Assembly: GCF_001643775.1 (NCBI RefSeq)
Contig: NZ_CP011402.1
Coordinates: 310,001 to 374,000 of the forward strand
Length of the DNA: 64,000 nucleotides
DNA from: Denitrobacterium detoxificans
GTDB taxonomy: Bacteria > Actinomycetota > Coriobacteriia > Coriobacteriales > Eggerthellaceae
Direction of reading: 5' to 3'
Under the pieces are notes generated by a model that saw only the letters and a program-made list of their open reading frames with translations, was not told where the DNA came from and searched no databases. The position numbers were made by a program, and so were the translations under genes. Below are positions 39,815 through 49,462 of the stretch, piece after piece. Within the stretch, counting starts at the first letter, position 1. The number at the start of each line of letters is the position of its first letter.

Positions 39815-42403
39815 ATGTCATTCGACAAGTTTACCGACAAGGCGAGAAAGGTGCTGGTTATCGCGCAAGACGAAGCCAGGGGCCTGCATCAGCCTTATGT
39901 CGGGACCGAGCACATACTGCTCGCTCTCATCAAGGAGCAAGATGGTCTGGCCGCTCAGGCGCTCGACCGCTTGAACGTTCATTACGACGAGGCCGTGCAT
40001 GCCGTGAAGCAGGTCGTGGCCATCGACCCCGATTCCGACGTTTCGGGTCATCTGGGCTTCACGCCGCGCGTGAAGCGCGTGCTGGAGAACAGCCTGCGCG
40101 AGGCCATGCAGATGGGCCAGAGCTACATCTCTACCGAGCATCTGCTGCTGGGCATCGTGCGCGAGGGCGAAGGCGCCGCAATCGACGCGCTTGGCCGCCT
40201 GGGCGTTTCGGGCGACGCTGTGCGTAGCGCCCTGAACGACCTGGTGGGCCAGTCGTCGGTGTTCGCTGGTCGCGCTGGGGTCGACCCTGGTGCGCAGCCG
40301 AAGGAAAGTGCCCTGGCCGAATACGGCACCGACCTCACCAAGAAGGCCGCCGAAGGCAAGCTCGACCCGGTCATTGGCCGTGCTGGCGAAATCGAGCGCA
40401 TCATGCAGGTGCTCTGCCGTCGCCAGAAGAACAATCCGCTGATCATCGGCGATCCGGGCGTTGGCAAGACGGCCGTGGTGGAGGGCCTGGCCCAGCTCAT
40501 CGTGAGCAACCAGGTTCCCGATATGCTGCGTCATCAGCGCCTGTTCACGCTCGATATTTCCAGCCTGGTTGCGGGCAGCAAGTACCGTGGCGAGTTCGAA
40601 GAGCGCCTGAAGAAGTGCATCAAGGAAGTCATCGCGGAAGGCGATATCATCCTGTTCATCGACGAGCTGCATACGCTCATCGGCGCGGGTGCAGCCGAGG
40701 GCTCCATCGACGCCGCCAGCATTCTGAAGCCGCCGCTGTCCCGTGGCGAGATTCAGGTCATTGGCGCCACCACCATCGACGAGTACCGCAAGCACGTGGA
40801 AAAGGATTCCGCGCTCGAGCGTCGTTTCCAGCCCATCACCGTGGGCGAGCCCAACGAAGAGCAGTCCATTCGCATCATGCAAGGTCTGCGCGATCGCTAC
40901 GAAGAGCATCACGGCGTGAAGTTCACCGACGATGCCCTGCAGGCGGCCGTTCAGCTTTCCAGCCGTTACATTCAAGATCGCTTCCTGCCCGACAAGGCCA
41001 TCGACGTCATGGACGAAGCGGGCGCGCGCATGCGCATCCGCAACATGACGCTGCCGCCCGAACTGGCGGAACTCGACGACAAGCTGCGCAAGGTGCGCCA
41101 GAAGAAGGAAGGCGCCATCGCCGATCAGGACTTCGAGCAGGCCGCCGCCCTGCGCGACCAGGAAGAGCAGTTGAAGCGCGACCGCGAAGTTGCCCAGCAG
41201 AAGTGGGAAGAGGAATCGCACAAGACGCTTCAGCAGGTTTCCGCCGAAGACATCGCCGACGTGGTGAGCATGACCACGGGCGTGCCCGTAAGCGACCTCA
41301 CGGAAGCCGAGGCCGATAAGCTGCTGCGCATGGAAAGCGTGCTGCACGAGCGCATTGTGGGTCAGGACGAGGCGGTCACCGCCGTTTCGAAGGCCATTCG
41401 CCGCGCTCGCAGCGGCCTGGCCGACCCGAAGCGTCCCACCGGTTCGTTCATCTTCCTGGGCCCCAGCGGCGTAGGCAAGACGGAGCTTTCCAAGGCGCTC
41501 GCGGAGTTCCTGTTCAACAGCGAAGATGCGCTCATCAGCTTCGACATGAGCGAGTACATGGAAAAGCACACGGTATCGCGTCTCATCGGTTCGCCCCCGG
41601 GTTACGTGGGCTACGATGAGGGCGGCCAGCTTACGAAGGCCGTGCGCCAGCGTCCGTATTCCGTGGTGCTGTTCGACGAGATCGAGAAGGCCCATCCCGA
41701 CGTCTTCAACATCCTGCTCGAGATCCTGGAAGAGGGTAGGCTCACCGACGGCCAGGGCCGTTCGGTCGACTTCCGCAACACCGTCATCATCATGACGAGC
41801 AACGTGGGTGCGCGTGACATCGCCCAAACGGCGCCGCTGGGCTTTGGCGGTTCCGAGCAGGCGGGTCTTTCCGATACGGAAATCAAGAGCCGCGTGACGA
41901 GCGAGCTGAAGAAGCTCTTCCGTCCCGAGTTCCTGAACCGCATCGACGAGACCATCGTGTTCAAGAGCCTCACGAAGGAGGAAATCGGCCAGATCGTGAA
42001 GCTGATGGTTGCCGACCTTCGCGAACGCTTGATCGCCCAGAACATGACCATCAACATCACCGACGACGCCTGCCGCTACATTGCCGAGCAGGGCACCGAC
42101 ACCACGTACGGTGCGCGCCCGCTGCGTCGCGCCATTCAGCGCCTGCTGGAAGACCCCATTTCCGACCAGGTTCTGGAAGGGAAGTGGCGTTCGGGTTCGG
42201 TTATCGACGTCAGCCTGAAGGATGGCGAGCTCGTGTTCGAGCCTGGAACCGGCGACATTCCTGCGCCGCGTAAGCGCGATAGCATCGCGCACGACGCCGA
42301 GTTGCTCATGCGCGGCTACGACCTCTCCGATACCGGTCGCGCCCTGCGTTCGGGCGGCTCGGGTTCGGGTGGCGTTCCCGCAGCCGATGGGGCAGCGAAC
42401 TAG
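39815..42403 (+). CDS. clpC: ATP-dependent Clp protease ATPase subunit ClpC
   Basis: 862-aa two-ring AAA+ unfoldase that feeds proteins to ClpP. Two N-terminal Clp repeats (about 1-150) lead to AAA domain 1 with Walker A GDPGVGKT (212-219). The middle has a UvrB/C-like coiled segment ([20 protein letters not shown]), which marks ClpC rather than ClpB or ClpA. AAA domain 2 has Walker A GPSGVGKT (about 549-556) and a Walker [12 protein letters not shown]. The C-terminal D2-small domain is followed by a Gly/Ser-rich tail. The ATG has AGAGGAG upstream. Transcription is probably controlled by HrcA through the CIRCE 43 bp ahead; a strong terminator follows. Confidence 0.97.
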   Translation: MSFDKFTDKARKVLVIAQDEARGLHQPYVGTEHILLALIKEQDGLAAQALDRLNVHYDEAVHAVKQVVAIDPDSDVSGHLGFTPRVKRVLENSLREAMQMGQSYISTEHLLLGIVREGEGAAIDALGRLGVSGDAVRSALNDLVGQSSVFAGRAGVDPGAQPKESALAEYGTDLTKKAAEGKLDPVIGRAGEIERIMQVLCRRQKNNPLIIGDPGVGKTAVVEGLAQLIVSNQVPDMLRHQRLFTLDISSLVAGSKYRGEFEERLKKCIKEVIAEGDIILFIDELHTLIGAGAAEGSIDAASILKPPLSRGEIQVIGATTIDEYRKHVEKDSALERRFQPITVGEPNEEQSIRIMQGLRDRYEEHHGVKFTDDALQAAVQLSSRYIQDRFLPDKAIDVMDEAGARMRIRNMTLPPELAELDDKLRKVRQKKEGAIADQDFEQAAALRDQEEQLKRDREVAQQKWEEESHKTLQQVSAEDIADVVSMTTGVPVSDLTEAEADKLLRMESVLHERIVGQDEAVTAVSKAIRRARSGLADPKRPTGSFIFLGPSGVGKTELSKALAEFLFNSEDALISFDMSEYMEKHTVSRLIGSPPGYVGYDEGGQLTKAVRQRPYSVVLFDEIEKAHPDVFNILLEILEEGRLTDGQGRSVDFRNTVIIMTSNVGARDIAQTAPLGFGGSEQAGLSDTEIKSRVTSELKKLFRPEFLNRIDETIVFKSLTKEEIGQIVKLMVADLRERLIAQNMTINITDDACRYIAEQGTDTTYGARPLRRAIQRLLEDPISDQVLEGKWRSGSVIDVSLKDGELVFEPGTGDIPAPRKRDSIAHDAELLMRGYDLSDTGRALRSGGSGSGGVPAADGAAN

Positions 42404-42411
42404 CTGATGAC

Positions 42412-42446
42412 GAAGGCGCATGATTCGCTCATGCGCCTTCTCTTTT
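42412..42446 (+). terminator. Rho-independent terminator of clpC
   Basis: Perfect 12-bp stem GAAGGCGCATGA (42412-42423) / TCATGCGCCTTC (42429-42440) followed by TCTTTT. Confidence 0.92.
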
Positions 42447-42537
42447 GCCCCGTCATTCCGCATGTTGTGGGTTTTGTCGTATCATGGGGTAACGTGCGCG
42501 GGGGTTTCCGCGCTTTGAATTGCAAAGGAGGCGCACC

Positions 42538-43413
42538 ATGCGCAACGTAGATGCGCAGTACAACCTTGCGGGCACGATGGATCCCATTTACGCTCCCTCG
42601 GCGCTGCGCTCGCCCGAGGCTCTTATCAGCGCCATCGATTTCGATGCGCTTACTCAGAACCTCGTGGGGTTGGAAGGCAAGGTCGACAAGGAACCGAAAA
42701 CCGCAGCGATTATCCTGGCTGGTGGCCAGGGTGAGCGCTTTGGCCGCGATGGTGGCAAGCAACTCGTTGAAATCGCTGGCAAGCCCGTGCTCACGTGGTC
42801 GGCTGAAGCGTTCGACGCTGTGGGCGATGTGGGTCTTATCGTGGTTGTGTGCCCGAAGGAGCGCCAGGCGGAATACCTGGCCCGCGCCATCGACCCGTTC
42901 CCCTTCGTGACGCCCGTTGTCATGGCTCCAGCTGGCGACATTCGCCAGGAAAGCGCCTTTTCCGGCTTGGAATACGTTGACGATCGCTTCGAGTTCGTAG
43001 TGCTGCACGATGGCGCCCGTCCGCTCATCAGCCCCGAGCTCATCGCGCACACTATCAGCGTGCTGAAGGGCAACGTCGACGCCGATGGCGCCGTGGTGGC
43101 CCATCCTTCGGTCGACACGCTCAAGGTCGTGGAAAACGGCGTGATCATGGGTACGCCCGATCGCACCGTGTTCTGGAATGCGCAGACGCCGCAGGTGTTC
43201 CGTACGGGCATCTATCGTCGCGCCCATGCTTCGGCGCTGTCCGACGGTTTCGTGGGCACCGACGACGCCTCGCTCATCGAGCGCTTGGGCGGCAAGGTGC
43301 TCGTGGTGGAAGGCAAGCGCGACAACATCAAGCTCACCGTGCCGGAAGACTATCTCATGTTGGCTGCAGCCGTGCATACCATGCTGCGCGAAAGGGCGGG
43401 TGAGCAGGAATAA
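42538..43413 (+). CDS. ispD: 2-C-methyl-D-erythritol 4-phosphate cytidylyltransferase (IspD) with N-terminal extension
   Basis: 290 aa. The enzyme makes CDP-methylerythritol from MEP and CTP in the non-mevalonate isoprenoid pathway. The catalytic domain begins near residue 58 with [20 protein letters not shown] (CTP-binding) and has [14 protein letters not shown] and ETPQVF-like [14 protein letters not shown]. The first ~57 residues have no match to the family and no obvious domain; they include [20 protein letters not shown]. The ATG at 42538 follows AAAGGAGG at good spacing, so the extension looks translated. It overlaps ispF by one base (TAATG). Confidence 0.95.
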   Translation: MRNVDAQYNLAGTMDPIYAPSALRSPEALISAIDFDALTQNLVGLEGKVDKEPKTAAIILAGGQGERFGRDGGKQLVEIAGKPVLTWSAEAFDAVGDVGLIVVVCPKERQAEYLARAIDPFPFVTPVVMAPAGDIRQESAFSGLEYVDDRFEFVVLHDGARPLISPELIAHTISVLKGNVDADGAVVAHPSVDTLKVVENGVIMGTPDRTVFWNAQTPQVFRTGIYRRAHASALSDGFVGTDDASLIERLGGKVLVVEGKRDNIKLTVPEDYLMLAAAVHTMLRERAGEQE

Positions 43414-43904
43414 TGTCTATTCCCAACCTGCGCATCGGCCTGGGCGCCGATACGCATCAGCTGGTGGAGGGCCGCGATCTCATCATCGGCGGCGTGAACA
43501 TTCCCTACGAAAAGGGCCTGCTGGGGCATTCCGATGCCGACGTGCTGGCTCATGCCGTTGCCGACGCCGTGCTGGGCGCTGCCCGCGCGGGCGACATTGG
43601 CAAGCTCTTCCCCGATACCGACGCTGCGTATGCCGGGGCCGATAGCATGGTGCTGTTGGCGAAGGCCGCCGAGCACGTGCGCGAGCTTGGCTTCGAGATC
43701 GTCGATGTCGATAGCGTCATTTCCGCGCAGGCTCCCAAGATGTCGCCGCATCGCGACGCCATGCGCGCCAACTTGGCCAAGGCCATGGGCATCTCCGTGG
43801 AAAACGTGGGCGTGAAGGCCACCACAACCGAGCATCTTGGCTACGAGGGTCGCGGCGAGGGCATTTCTGCCCAGGCTACCGCTCTGCTCGCGCGATGTAA
43901 CTAG
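43413..43904 (+). CDS. ispF: 2-C-methyl-D-erythritol 2,4-cyclodiphosphate synthase (IspF)
   Basis: 163 aa, the usual length. It converts CDP-methylerythritol 2-phosphate to the cyclodiphosphate in the MEP pathway. The metal-binding pattern is present: [20 protein letters not shown] (Asp-x-His), [20 protein letters not shown], and [17 protein letters not shown]. The C-terminal [11 protein letters not shown] matches IspF. Coupled to ispD by a one-base overlap; a GC hairpin follows at 43934. Confidence 0.97.
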   Translation: MSIPNLRIGLGADTHQLVEGRDLIIGGVNIPYEKGLLGHSDADVLAHAVADAVLGAARAGDIGKLFPDTDAAYAGADSMVLLAKAAEHVRELGFEIVDVDSVISAQAPKMSPHRDAMRANLAKAMGISVENVGVKATTTEHLGYEGRGEGISAQATALLARCN

Positions 43905-43933
43905 GTGCCGCCCACAACGCATGCTGCTACGCT

Positions 43934-43961
43934 CGCCCCGTTATGCGGGGCGCTGCCATTT
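43934..43961 (+). terminator. GC hairpin after ispDF
   Basis: CGCCCCG (43934-43940) / CGGGGCG (43946-43952), perfect 7-bp stem, followed by a short CTGCCATTT tract. Confidence 0.6.
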
Positions 43962-44047
43962 CGTGTGCGTTCTTCCGATTGGGTATTCGCTATGATGTTC
44001 AATCGGCTATCATGCTTTCCACAGGAACACGAAGGATAGGCTCGTAG

Positions 44048-45538
44048 ATGATCCGCATTTACAATACGAAGACGCGCGAGAAGGAAGACTTCCAGAGCGC
44101 TCAGCTGGGCAAAGTGCACATGTACGTGTGCGGCCCCACGGTTTACAACTACATTCACATCGGCAATGCCCGCACGTTCATCAGCTTCGACGTCATTCGT
44201 CGATACCTTTCGTGGCGTGGCTTCGATGTCACGTTCGTGCAGAACATCACCGACGTCGATGACAAGATTATCAACAAGGCAAACGAAGAGGGCCGCAGTG
44301 CCGCCGAGGTCGCCCAGGAATATACCGAGGCGTTCATCGCCGACATGCATGCCATGGGCGTGCTCGACCCCGACGTGCGCCCGAAGGCCACCGAGGAAAT
44401 TCCCGCGATGATCGAGCTTGTGCAGAAGCTCATCGATGCTGGCTGCGCATACGAGGCCGAAGGCGACGTGTACTTCAGCGTCCGCAGTTGGGAAAAGTAC
44501 GGCGCCCTTTCTGGCCGCGACGTGAACGAGCTGGAAAGCGGCCATCGCGACCTGCGCACCGAGGGTATCGGCGATCGCAAGCGCGATTCGCTCGACTTCG
44601 CCGTCTGGAAGGCCGCCAAGCCCGGCGAGCCCGCGTGGGAATCCCCCTGGGGCATGGGCCGTCCCGGCTGGCACATCGAGTGCTCGGCCATGGCCAAGAA
44701 GTACCTGGGCCTTCCGCTCGACATCCATGGTGGCGGCGCCGACCTGGTGTTCCCGCATCACGAAAACGAGACGGCGCAGAGCGAAGCCGGTTATGGCGAG
44801 ACGTTCTGCAACTACTGGATGCACAGTGGCATGCTGCGCATCAATTCCGAGAAGATGAGCAAGTCGCTGGGCAACTTCCTGTTGCTGCGCGACGTGCTTG
44901 CCACCACGAAGCCCGATGTTCTGCGCATGCTCATGCTGCAGACGCACTACCGCAGCCCGCTCGACTTCTCCCAGGACCGCCTGGATGAAGCCGAAGCTGC
45001 CCTCGAGCGCATTTCGGGCCTGGTAGCGCGCCTGGATTGGGCTATGAAGAACGCCCAGGACATCCCCAGCCCGCTCGATACGCGCACCATCATGAAGCGC
45101 ACCAAGGAAATGCGCAACGAGTTTATCGTCACCATGGACGATGACTTCAATACCGCTGGCGCTCTGGGCGTGCTGTTCGCCTTCGTGGGCGAGCTCAACA
45201 CCCAGCTGGGCGACAAGACCTGCTCGCTTACCGACGTGCCTATCCTGCGTGGCGCCCATACGGTAATCATCGAGCTCATGAGCGTGTTCGGCATCATGCT
45301 GGGCCAGGAGGAAGAAGGCTCCGACTTCCCGCAGGAAGTTGTCGACCTTTCCCGCGAGCTTACGGGCTACACGGGCGCGAATCCCAAGCAGGCGGTCGAC
45401 GTGCTGCTGGCCGCTCGTGCCGAGGCGCGCAAGAATCGCGACTTCGCGCTGGCTGACAAGGTCCGCGACGGTCTTGCGGGCCTGGGCTTCACCATCGAAG
45501 ACACGCCCCAGGGTGCGCGCGTTACGTATAACGCGTAA
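44048..45538 (+). CDS. cysS: Cysteinyl-tRNA synthetase
   Basis: 496-aa class I synthetase. HIGH-type motif HIGNARTF (38-45) follows YVCGPTVYNY with the first zinc-ligand Cys; further zinc ligands are in HIECSAMAKKYLG and PHHENETAQSEAG. KMSKSLGN is at about 270-277. The C-terminal anticodon-binding helical region ends normally. It charges tRNA-Cys. The ATG is preceded by AAGGATAGG; no T-box leader was recognised. A terminator follows. Confidence 0.97.
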   Translation: MIRIYNTKTREKEDFQSAQLGKVHMYVCGPTVYNYIHIGNARTFISFDVIRRYLSWRGFDVTFVQNITDVDDKIINKANEEGRSAAEVAQEYTEAFIADMHAMGVLDPDVRPKATEEIPAMIELVQKLIDAGCAYEAEGDVYFSVRSWEKYGALSGRDVNELESGHRDLRTEGIGDRKRDSLDFAVWKAAKPGEPAWESPWGMGRPGWHIECSAMAKKYLGLPLDIHGGGADLVFPHHENETAQSEAGYGETFCNYWMHSGMLRINSEKMSKSLGNFLLLRDVLATTKPDVLRMLMLQTHYRSPLDFSQDRLDEAEAALERISGLVARLDWAMKNAQDIPSPLDTRTIMKRTKEMRNEFIVTMDDDFNTAGALGVLFAFVGELNTQLGDKTCSLTDVPILRGAHTVIIELMSVFGIMLGQEEEGSDFPQEVVDLSRELTGYTGANPKQAVDVLLAARAEARKNRDFALADKVRDGLAGLGFTIEDTPQGARVTYNA

Positions 45539-45563
45539 CTGAACAGGCTTGGTTGCATGCTTC

Positions 45564-45593
45564 ACGACCTCGGATTCTTCCGGGGTCGTTTTG
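45564..45593 (+). terminator. Rho-independent terminator of cysS
   Basis: ACGACCTCGG (45564-45573) pairs with CCGGGGTCGT (45580-45589) with one G-U wobble, followed by TTTG. Confidence 0.8.
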
Positions 45594-45710
45594 CGTGTGG
45601 TGGGGTAGGCGTAGAGAACGCGTGATGAATGCGCGGCCTAGCGTATGGGCGTCCTTTCAGCTCGTTATAATGAGCCAATTAAGCGAAATTTTCGGCGAAA
45701 GGGATGCTCC

Positions 45711-47228
45711 ATGGCCTACATCTTCGAAGAACCTTCTCGTACTTTCAATGCGTACCTGCTCGTTCCCGGTTACTCATCGTCCGAGAATCGTCCCGAAAAC
45801 GTGAGCCTGAAGACCCCGCTCGTCAAGTTCAAGAAGGGCGAAGAGCCCGCCATCAGCCTGAACATCCCCATGGTGTCCGCCATCATGCAGGCTGTCTCCG
45901 ACGACGGCATGAGCGTTGCCCTGGCCACCGAAGGCGGCATGAGCTTCATCTACGGTAGCCAGACCATCGAAGACGAAGCTGCCATGGTTGCCCGCGTGAA
46001 GGACTACAAGGCCGGTTTCGTAACCAGCGATTCGAACCTTTCCCCCGACATGACGCTTGCCGACGTGGTGGCCCTGAAGGAGCAGACGGGCCATTCCACC
46101 ATGCCCGTTACCTCCGATGGCACGGGCCATGGCAAGCTGCTCGGCGTTGTCACCGAGCGTGACTATCGCCTTTCCCGCATGAGCATGGACGAAATTGTGC
46201 GCGACTTCATGACCCCGCGCGAAAAGCTCATCGTGGCTCCCGCCGACACCACGCTGAAGAAGGCAAACGACATCATCTGGGACAACAAGCTGAACTCCCT
46301 GCCCATCGTCGACGAGAACGACAACCTGGTCTATATGGTGTTCCGCAAGGACTACGATTCCCACAAGAGCAACCCCAACGAGATGCTCGACGCTCATAAG
46401 CGTTACATGGTAGGCGCTGGCATCAACACGCGCGACTACGCTGAGCGCGTTCCCGCCCTGGTAGAGGCTGGCGTCGACTGCCTGTGCATCGACAGCTCGG
46501 AAGGCTTCTCCGAGTGGCAGGCCCTCACCCTCAAGTGGATCCGCGATCACTACGGCGACAGCGTGAAGGTTGGCGCTGGCAACGTAGTCGACCGCGATGG
46601 CTTCCGCTTCCTGGCAGAAGCTGGCGCCGACTTCATCAAGATTGGCATCGGCGGCGGCTCCATCTGCATCACGCGTGAGCAGAAGGGCATCGGCCGTGGT
46701 CAGGCCACGGCTACCATCGAAGTTGCCAAGGCGCGCGACGAGTACTTCGAGGAGACGGGCATCTACATCCCCATCTGCTCCGACGGTGGCATCGTGTACG
46801 ACACGCACATCACGCTGGCCCTGGCCATGGGCGCCGACTTCGTCATGCTGGGTCGTTACTTCGCCCGCTTCGACGAGGCTCCCAACAACCGCGTCATGGT
46901 GAACGGCAGCTACATGAAGGAATACTGGGGCGAGGGTTCCGCCCGCGCTCGCAACTGGCAGCGCTACGACCTGGGCGGCCAGAAGAAGGGCATGACGTTC
47001 GAAGAGGGCGTCGACAGCTACGTGCCTTACGCTGGCAGCCTGAAGGACAACGTGAACGTTACGCTGTCCAAGGTCAAGAGCACCATGTGCAACTGCGGTG
47101 CGCTCACCATCCCCGAGTTCCAGGACAAGGCAAAGCTCACCGTGGTCAGCGCTACGTCCATCGTGGAAGGCGGCGCGCACGACGTTCTGCAGAAGGACAA
47201 GAACCCTTACGTTACGAACGTAGGTTAA
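45711..47228 (+). CDS. guaB: IMP dehydrogenase, Tritrichomonas-type
   Basis: 505 aa; oxidises IMP to XMP with NAD+, the first committed step of GMP synthesis. A TIM barrel ([14 protein letters not shown] start) is interrupted by two CBS domains (about 100-220). The catalytic Cys319 lies in [13 protein letters not shown] and the mobile flap has Arg418-Tyr419 in [12 protein letters not shown]. These numbers and motifs match the well-studied enzyme of the protozoan Tritrichomonas foetus rather than the E. coli or B. subtilis pattern GIGPGSICTTR. The C-terminus [17 protein letters not shown]-like segment ([14 protein letters not shown]) and VEGGAHDV are also shared with that type. ATG at 45711 follows GAAAGGG. 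A strong terminator follows. Confidence 0.95.
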   Translation: MAYIFEEPSRTFNAYLLVPGYSSSENRPENVSLKTPLVKFKKGEEPAISLNIPMVSAIMQAVSDDGMSVALATEGGMSFIYGSQTIEDEAAMVARVKDYKAGFVTSDSNLSPDMTLADVVALKEQTGHSTMPVTSDGTGHGKLLGVVTERDYRLSRMSMDEIVRDFMTPREKLIVAPADTTLKKANDIIWDNKLNSLPIVDENDNLVYMVFRKDYDSHKSNPNEMLDAHKRYMVGAGINTRDYAERVPALVEAGVDCLCIDSSEGFSEWQALTLKWIRDHYGDSVKVGAGNVVDRDGFRFLAEAGADFIKIGIGGGSICITREQKGIGRGQATATIEVAKARDEYFEETGIYIPICSDGGIVYDTHITLALAMGADFVMLGRYFARFDEAPNNRVMVNGSYMKEYWGEGSARARNWQRYDLGGQKKGMTFEEGVDSYVPYAGSLKDNVNVTLSKVKSTMCNCGALTIPEFQDKAKLTVVSATSIVEGGAHDVLQKDKNPYVTNVG

Positions 47229-47250
47229 TCGCTGTATTTCGCGATTCGCA

Positions 47251-47281
47251 GGGCGTCTCCTACGGGAGGCGCCCTTTTTTT
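47251..47281 (+). terminator. Rho-independent terminator of guaB
   Basis: GGGCGTCTCC (47251-47260) / GGAGGCGCCC (47265-47274), one G-U wobble, then seven T residues. Confidence 0.95.
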
Positions 47282-47786
47282 GCGCTCGCAGCTGCATTGG
47301 CGGACCTGAGGGCGTAATTCGTCCCCGTTCCGCTCGTTTTCGGCGTTGTCGAACGCTCACCGTTCCGAATTGAGGCGCATTTTGCGAGTCATTTGCTTCC
47401 GTTGGGAGGCTGAATCGTAAAATGGGCAAAATCGAGGGTCGTTTTTGCAAAAATGCGCCGTTTTGCACATGAATCATCGCGATTTGGGCTCTTTGAAGGG
47501 GGTAACGGAGCTACTTCACGCTTCTGGGTCGGTATTTCCTCAGGTCGGCTTTTGCCATGCGTGATTCCAAGCGCTGAAAAATGTGTAAAAGGCTGCATTT
47601 TTTACATTTTGCCGCCTGAATTTGCCCAATTGCATGGACACGTGGGTGTTGGGGCAGTGGGGCGAGCCCGTATACGTATGCTTTGCCCGCGCTCCTCGCC
47701 ATCTGGGCTGGTCGTACGTAACCGGCCACGCCGCCGAGTTGCGACCAGGCGTAGACGCGCATCCTTGGCGATGGTTCTGGCCCCTG
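47282..47786. other. Gene-poor intergenic region, locally AT-rich
   Basis: 505 bp after the guaB terminator and before the 3' end of the LuxR gene. I see no gene I can support; short frames here lack ribosome sites and family likeness. Part of it (about 47390-47620) is much more AT-rich than the surroundings, with repeated TTTTGCA-like words and the inverted repeat at 47577-47610. Confidence 0.5.
47577..47610. repeat. AT-rich inverted repeat
   Basis: AAAAATGTGTAAAA (47577-47590) and ATTTTTTACATTTT (47597-47610) are complementary apart from small mismatches, around a GGCTGC spacer. It could be a terminator for the minus-strand LuxR gene (which ends 180 bp away) or a protein-binding site. Confidence 0.4.
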
Positions 47787-49208
47787 CTAGCGGGTGAGGT
47801 GGAGAATTTCTTCTCGGCTTGAAACGTTCAACTTGCGGTAGATGTTATGGATGTGCGTGCGAGCGGTGTTGGGGCTAATGAACAGCACTTTTGCGACATA
47901 TGCTCCCGTATGGCCCTTGGCGAGGTAATGCAGAATCTCGGTTTCGCGGCGCGTGAGGTTGTGCGCTTGGGCGATAGCGTCGATATGCTCCTCGCTCGCT
48001 TTGTGGGCGTCCGGCAGGTCGTGATTTGGGTCTTGTCCGTGTTCGGGCTGTGCGTCAGGCTCTGCATCTGCCTTGTTGAAAACGCCCTGCGATTGGACGG
48101 TGGTTATGGCGTACAGCGCGGTGACTACGATGGCGAGCGTGTTCATGTCGGAATCGGCGATCATCTCTCCTGCACGCACGCCAAGGAACGATGCGAGCGC
48201 GAAAAGCGAGAGGGCAAGGAGGAACACGGAATCGCTGGGAAATTCTCCGGCGTGCGCAATGGCGCAGATGATGCCAAGGGTCAAGATCGCTACGAACATG
48301 TACAGCAGCATGGTCATGACGGCGTTTAGGACGGAGCCGCCAAGTACGGCAAGCGTAATGCTGAAGATGGAAAGCGTGCTTACTGCGATGAGCGGAATAA
48401 CGCGTTGGTAGAGAACGCGAATAAGCGGGGCATTGCGCGTGAGTAAGACGCAGCTAATGACGATGGCTGCTGCGATAAGCGTGCCCACAATGTACGTATC
48501 GTACATCTCCATGAACACGGTGCGCATGGAGCCAGTGATAAAGGCGCAAAGGGCGAGCCCTAATGCAGGCGCAGCGGTTACATGAGCGAGCGAAGGAAGG
48601 TGCTCCGAGAACGCCGGCTGGCTGGTTGCCTGATGCGAGCGAAGCGCATACGGCAACAGTGCAGCGGCTATGACGCAGGCCGCAAATGCTCCCAGGGCGA
48701 TTTCGACGGGTGCGTAGTACTCGAATGCGTGAATTGCCGCGCAGATAACGGCCGCTGATGCGGCGGTGATGAGCGCTCGGCTGAATGACAGGCGCTTGAG
48801 GATTCTGCCCCACGTAAGGCAAAGCAATACGCTTCCTAGGCTGCAGGTGAGAGCGGTAGCAATGCAGGTGAACGCAATAGCGTTGCTCGGCAGCGCATCG
48901 AATACGCTGGAAGCGATGAACGAGGCGGAGCCGATGACGTAGAGGAGCGCACCCGTGGGGCGTGCGACGGCATCGGGAATGCGGCGCCCGCGAAACGCCA
49001 GGAGCGCCACGATCAGCGCAAGGACGAACGTGCATGCGAGCAGGATTTGCGCGAACGACCCCACGAAGGCGGTGGTTCCTGGAAGTCGCTGGAAAGGCAA
49101 GATTGCGGGGGAATAGAGCTGTATGGAGGCGACGAACGCTGCCATGCCACCGGTAATGAATACTGTTTCGCGACGCAGGGCGCGCGTGTTGTTGTGGTCC
49201 TCGGTCAC
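47787..49208 (-). CDS. LuxR-family regulator with N-terminal multi-span membrane domain
   Basis: 473 aa from a GTG at 49208 placed 6 nt after GGAGGAG. About twelve hydrophobic segments fill residues 15-385 (for example VFITGGMAAFVASIQLYSPA and ILLACTFVLALIVALLAF). A charged linker (about 385-410) leads to a GerE/LuxR helix-turn-helix (about 415-473): LTRRETEILHYLAKGHTGAY, VAKVLFISPNTARTHIHNIY and RKLNVSSREEILHL. This plan, a membrane sensor fused to a DNA-binding domain, is abundant in Eggerthellaceae, usually beside a redox enzyme gene. It is divergent from the flavoprotein gene at 49463, its probable target. The inducing ligand is unknown. Confidence 0.93.
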   Translation of the reverse strand: MTEDHNNTRALRRETVFITGGMAAFVASIQLYSPAILPFQRLPGTTAFVGSFAQILLACTFVLALIVALLAFRGRRIPDAVARPTGALLYVIGSASFIASSVFDALPSNAIAFTCIATALTCSLGSVLLCLTWGRILKRLSFSRALITAASAAVICAAIHAFEYYAPVEIALGAFAACVIAAALLPYALRSHQATSQPAFSEHLPSLAHVTAAPALGLALCAFITGSMRTVFMEMYDTYIVGTLIAAAIVISCVLLTRNAPLIRVLYQRVIPLIAVSTLSIFSITLAVLGGSVLNAVMTMLLYMFVAILTLGIICAIAHAGEFPSDSVFLLALSLFALASFLGVRAGEMIADSDMNTLAIVVTALYAITTVQSQGVFNKADAEPDAQPEHGQDPNHDLPDAHKASEEHIDAIAQAHNLTRRETEILHYLAKGHTGAYVAKVLFISPNTARTHIHNIYRKLNVSSREEILHLTR

Positions 49209-49462
49209 TTCTATCTCCTCCTGACGGCAGGGTAGCATACCCGTGAGGGGCGTTGGCGGCGCTTGCCAAATTGGAACGGGTTGTACACTTATGACCTGGG
49301 GGTTTCGTAAAAATACGTAAAAACGTTGAGAGTTCGTAATGGCCCAATCGCAAGCGAAATAAACATTTTTTCGGATGGCAGAGGGTGCTGTGGGCGCGGA
49401 ATATGTTCCCTGGCTCGCTCGAAGAGGTGGCGGGCTTGTCCAAAGATCCATTGGAGGGAAAT
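49209..49462. promoter_or_regulatory. Divergent promoter region between LuxR regulator and flavoprotein
   Basis: 254 bp, AT-rich in the middle (about 49300-49375, with TTCGTAAAAATACGTAAAAACG). It must hold both promoters. ACGTAAAAACGTTG and the repeated CGTAAAAA words (from about 49306) are candidate binding sites. Confidence 0.5.

Noticed and set aside
39818-42463. 881-codon antisense frame opposite clpC
   Set aside because: Same reason: the plus strand carries an unmistakable ClpC.
43905-44047. T-box or other riboswitch before cysS (also checked before lysS and leuS)
   Set aside because: No T-box sequence, specifier loop or terminator/antiterminator pair was recognised, and the leaders are short.
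47622-47822. Small plus-strand frame ahead of the LuxR 3' end
   Set aside because: No ribosome site or recognisable family, and it overlaps the LuxR coding sequence.
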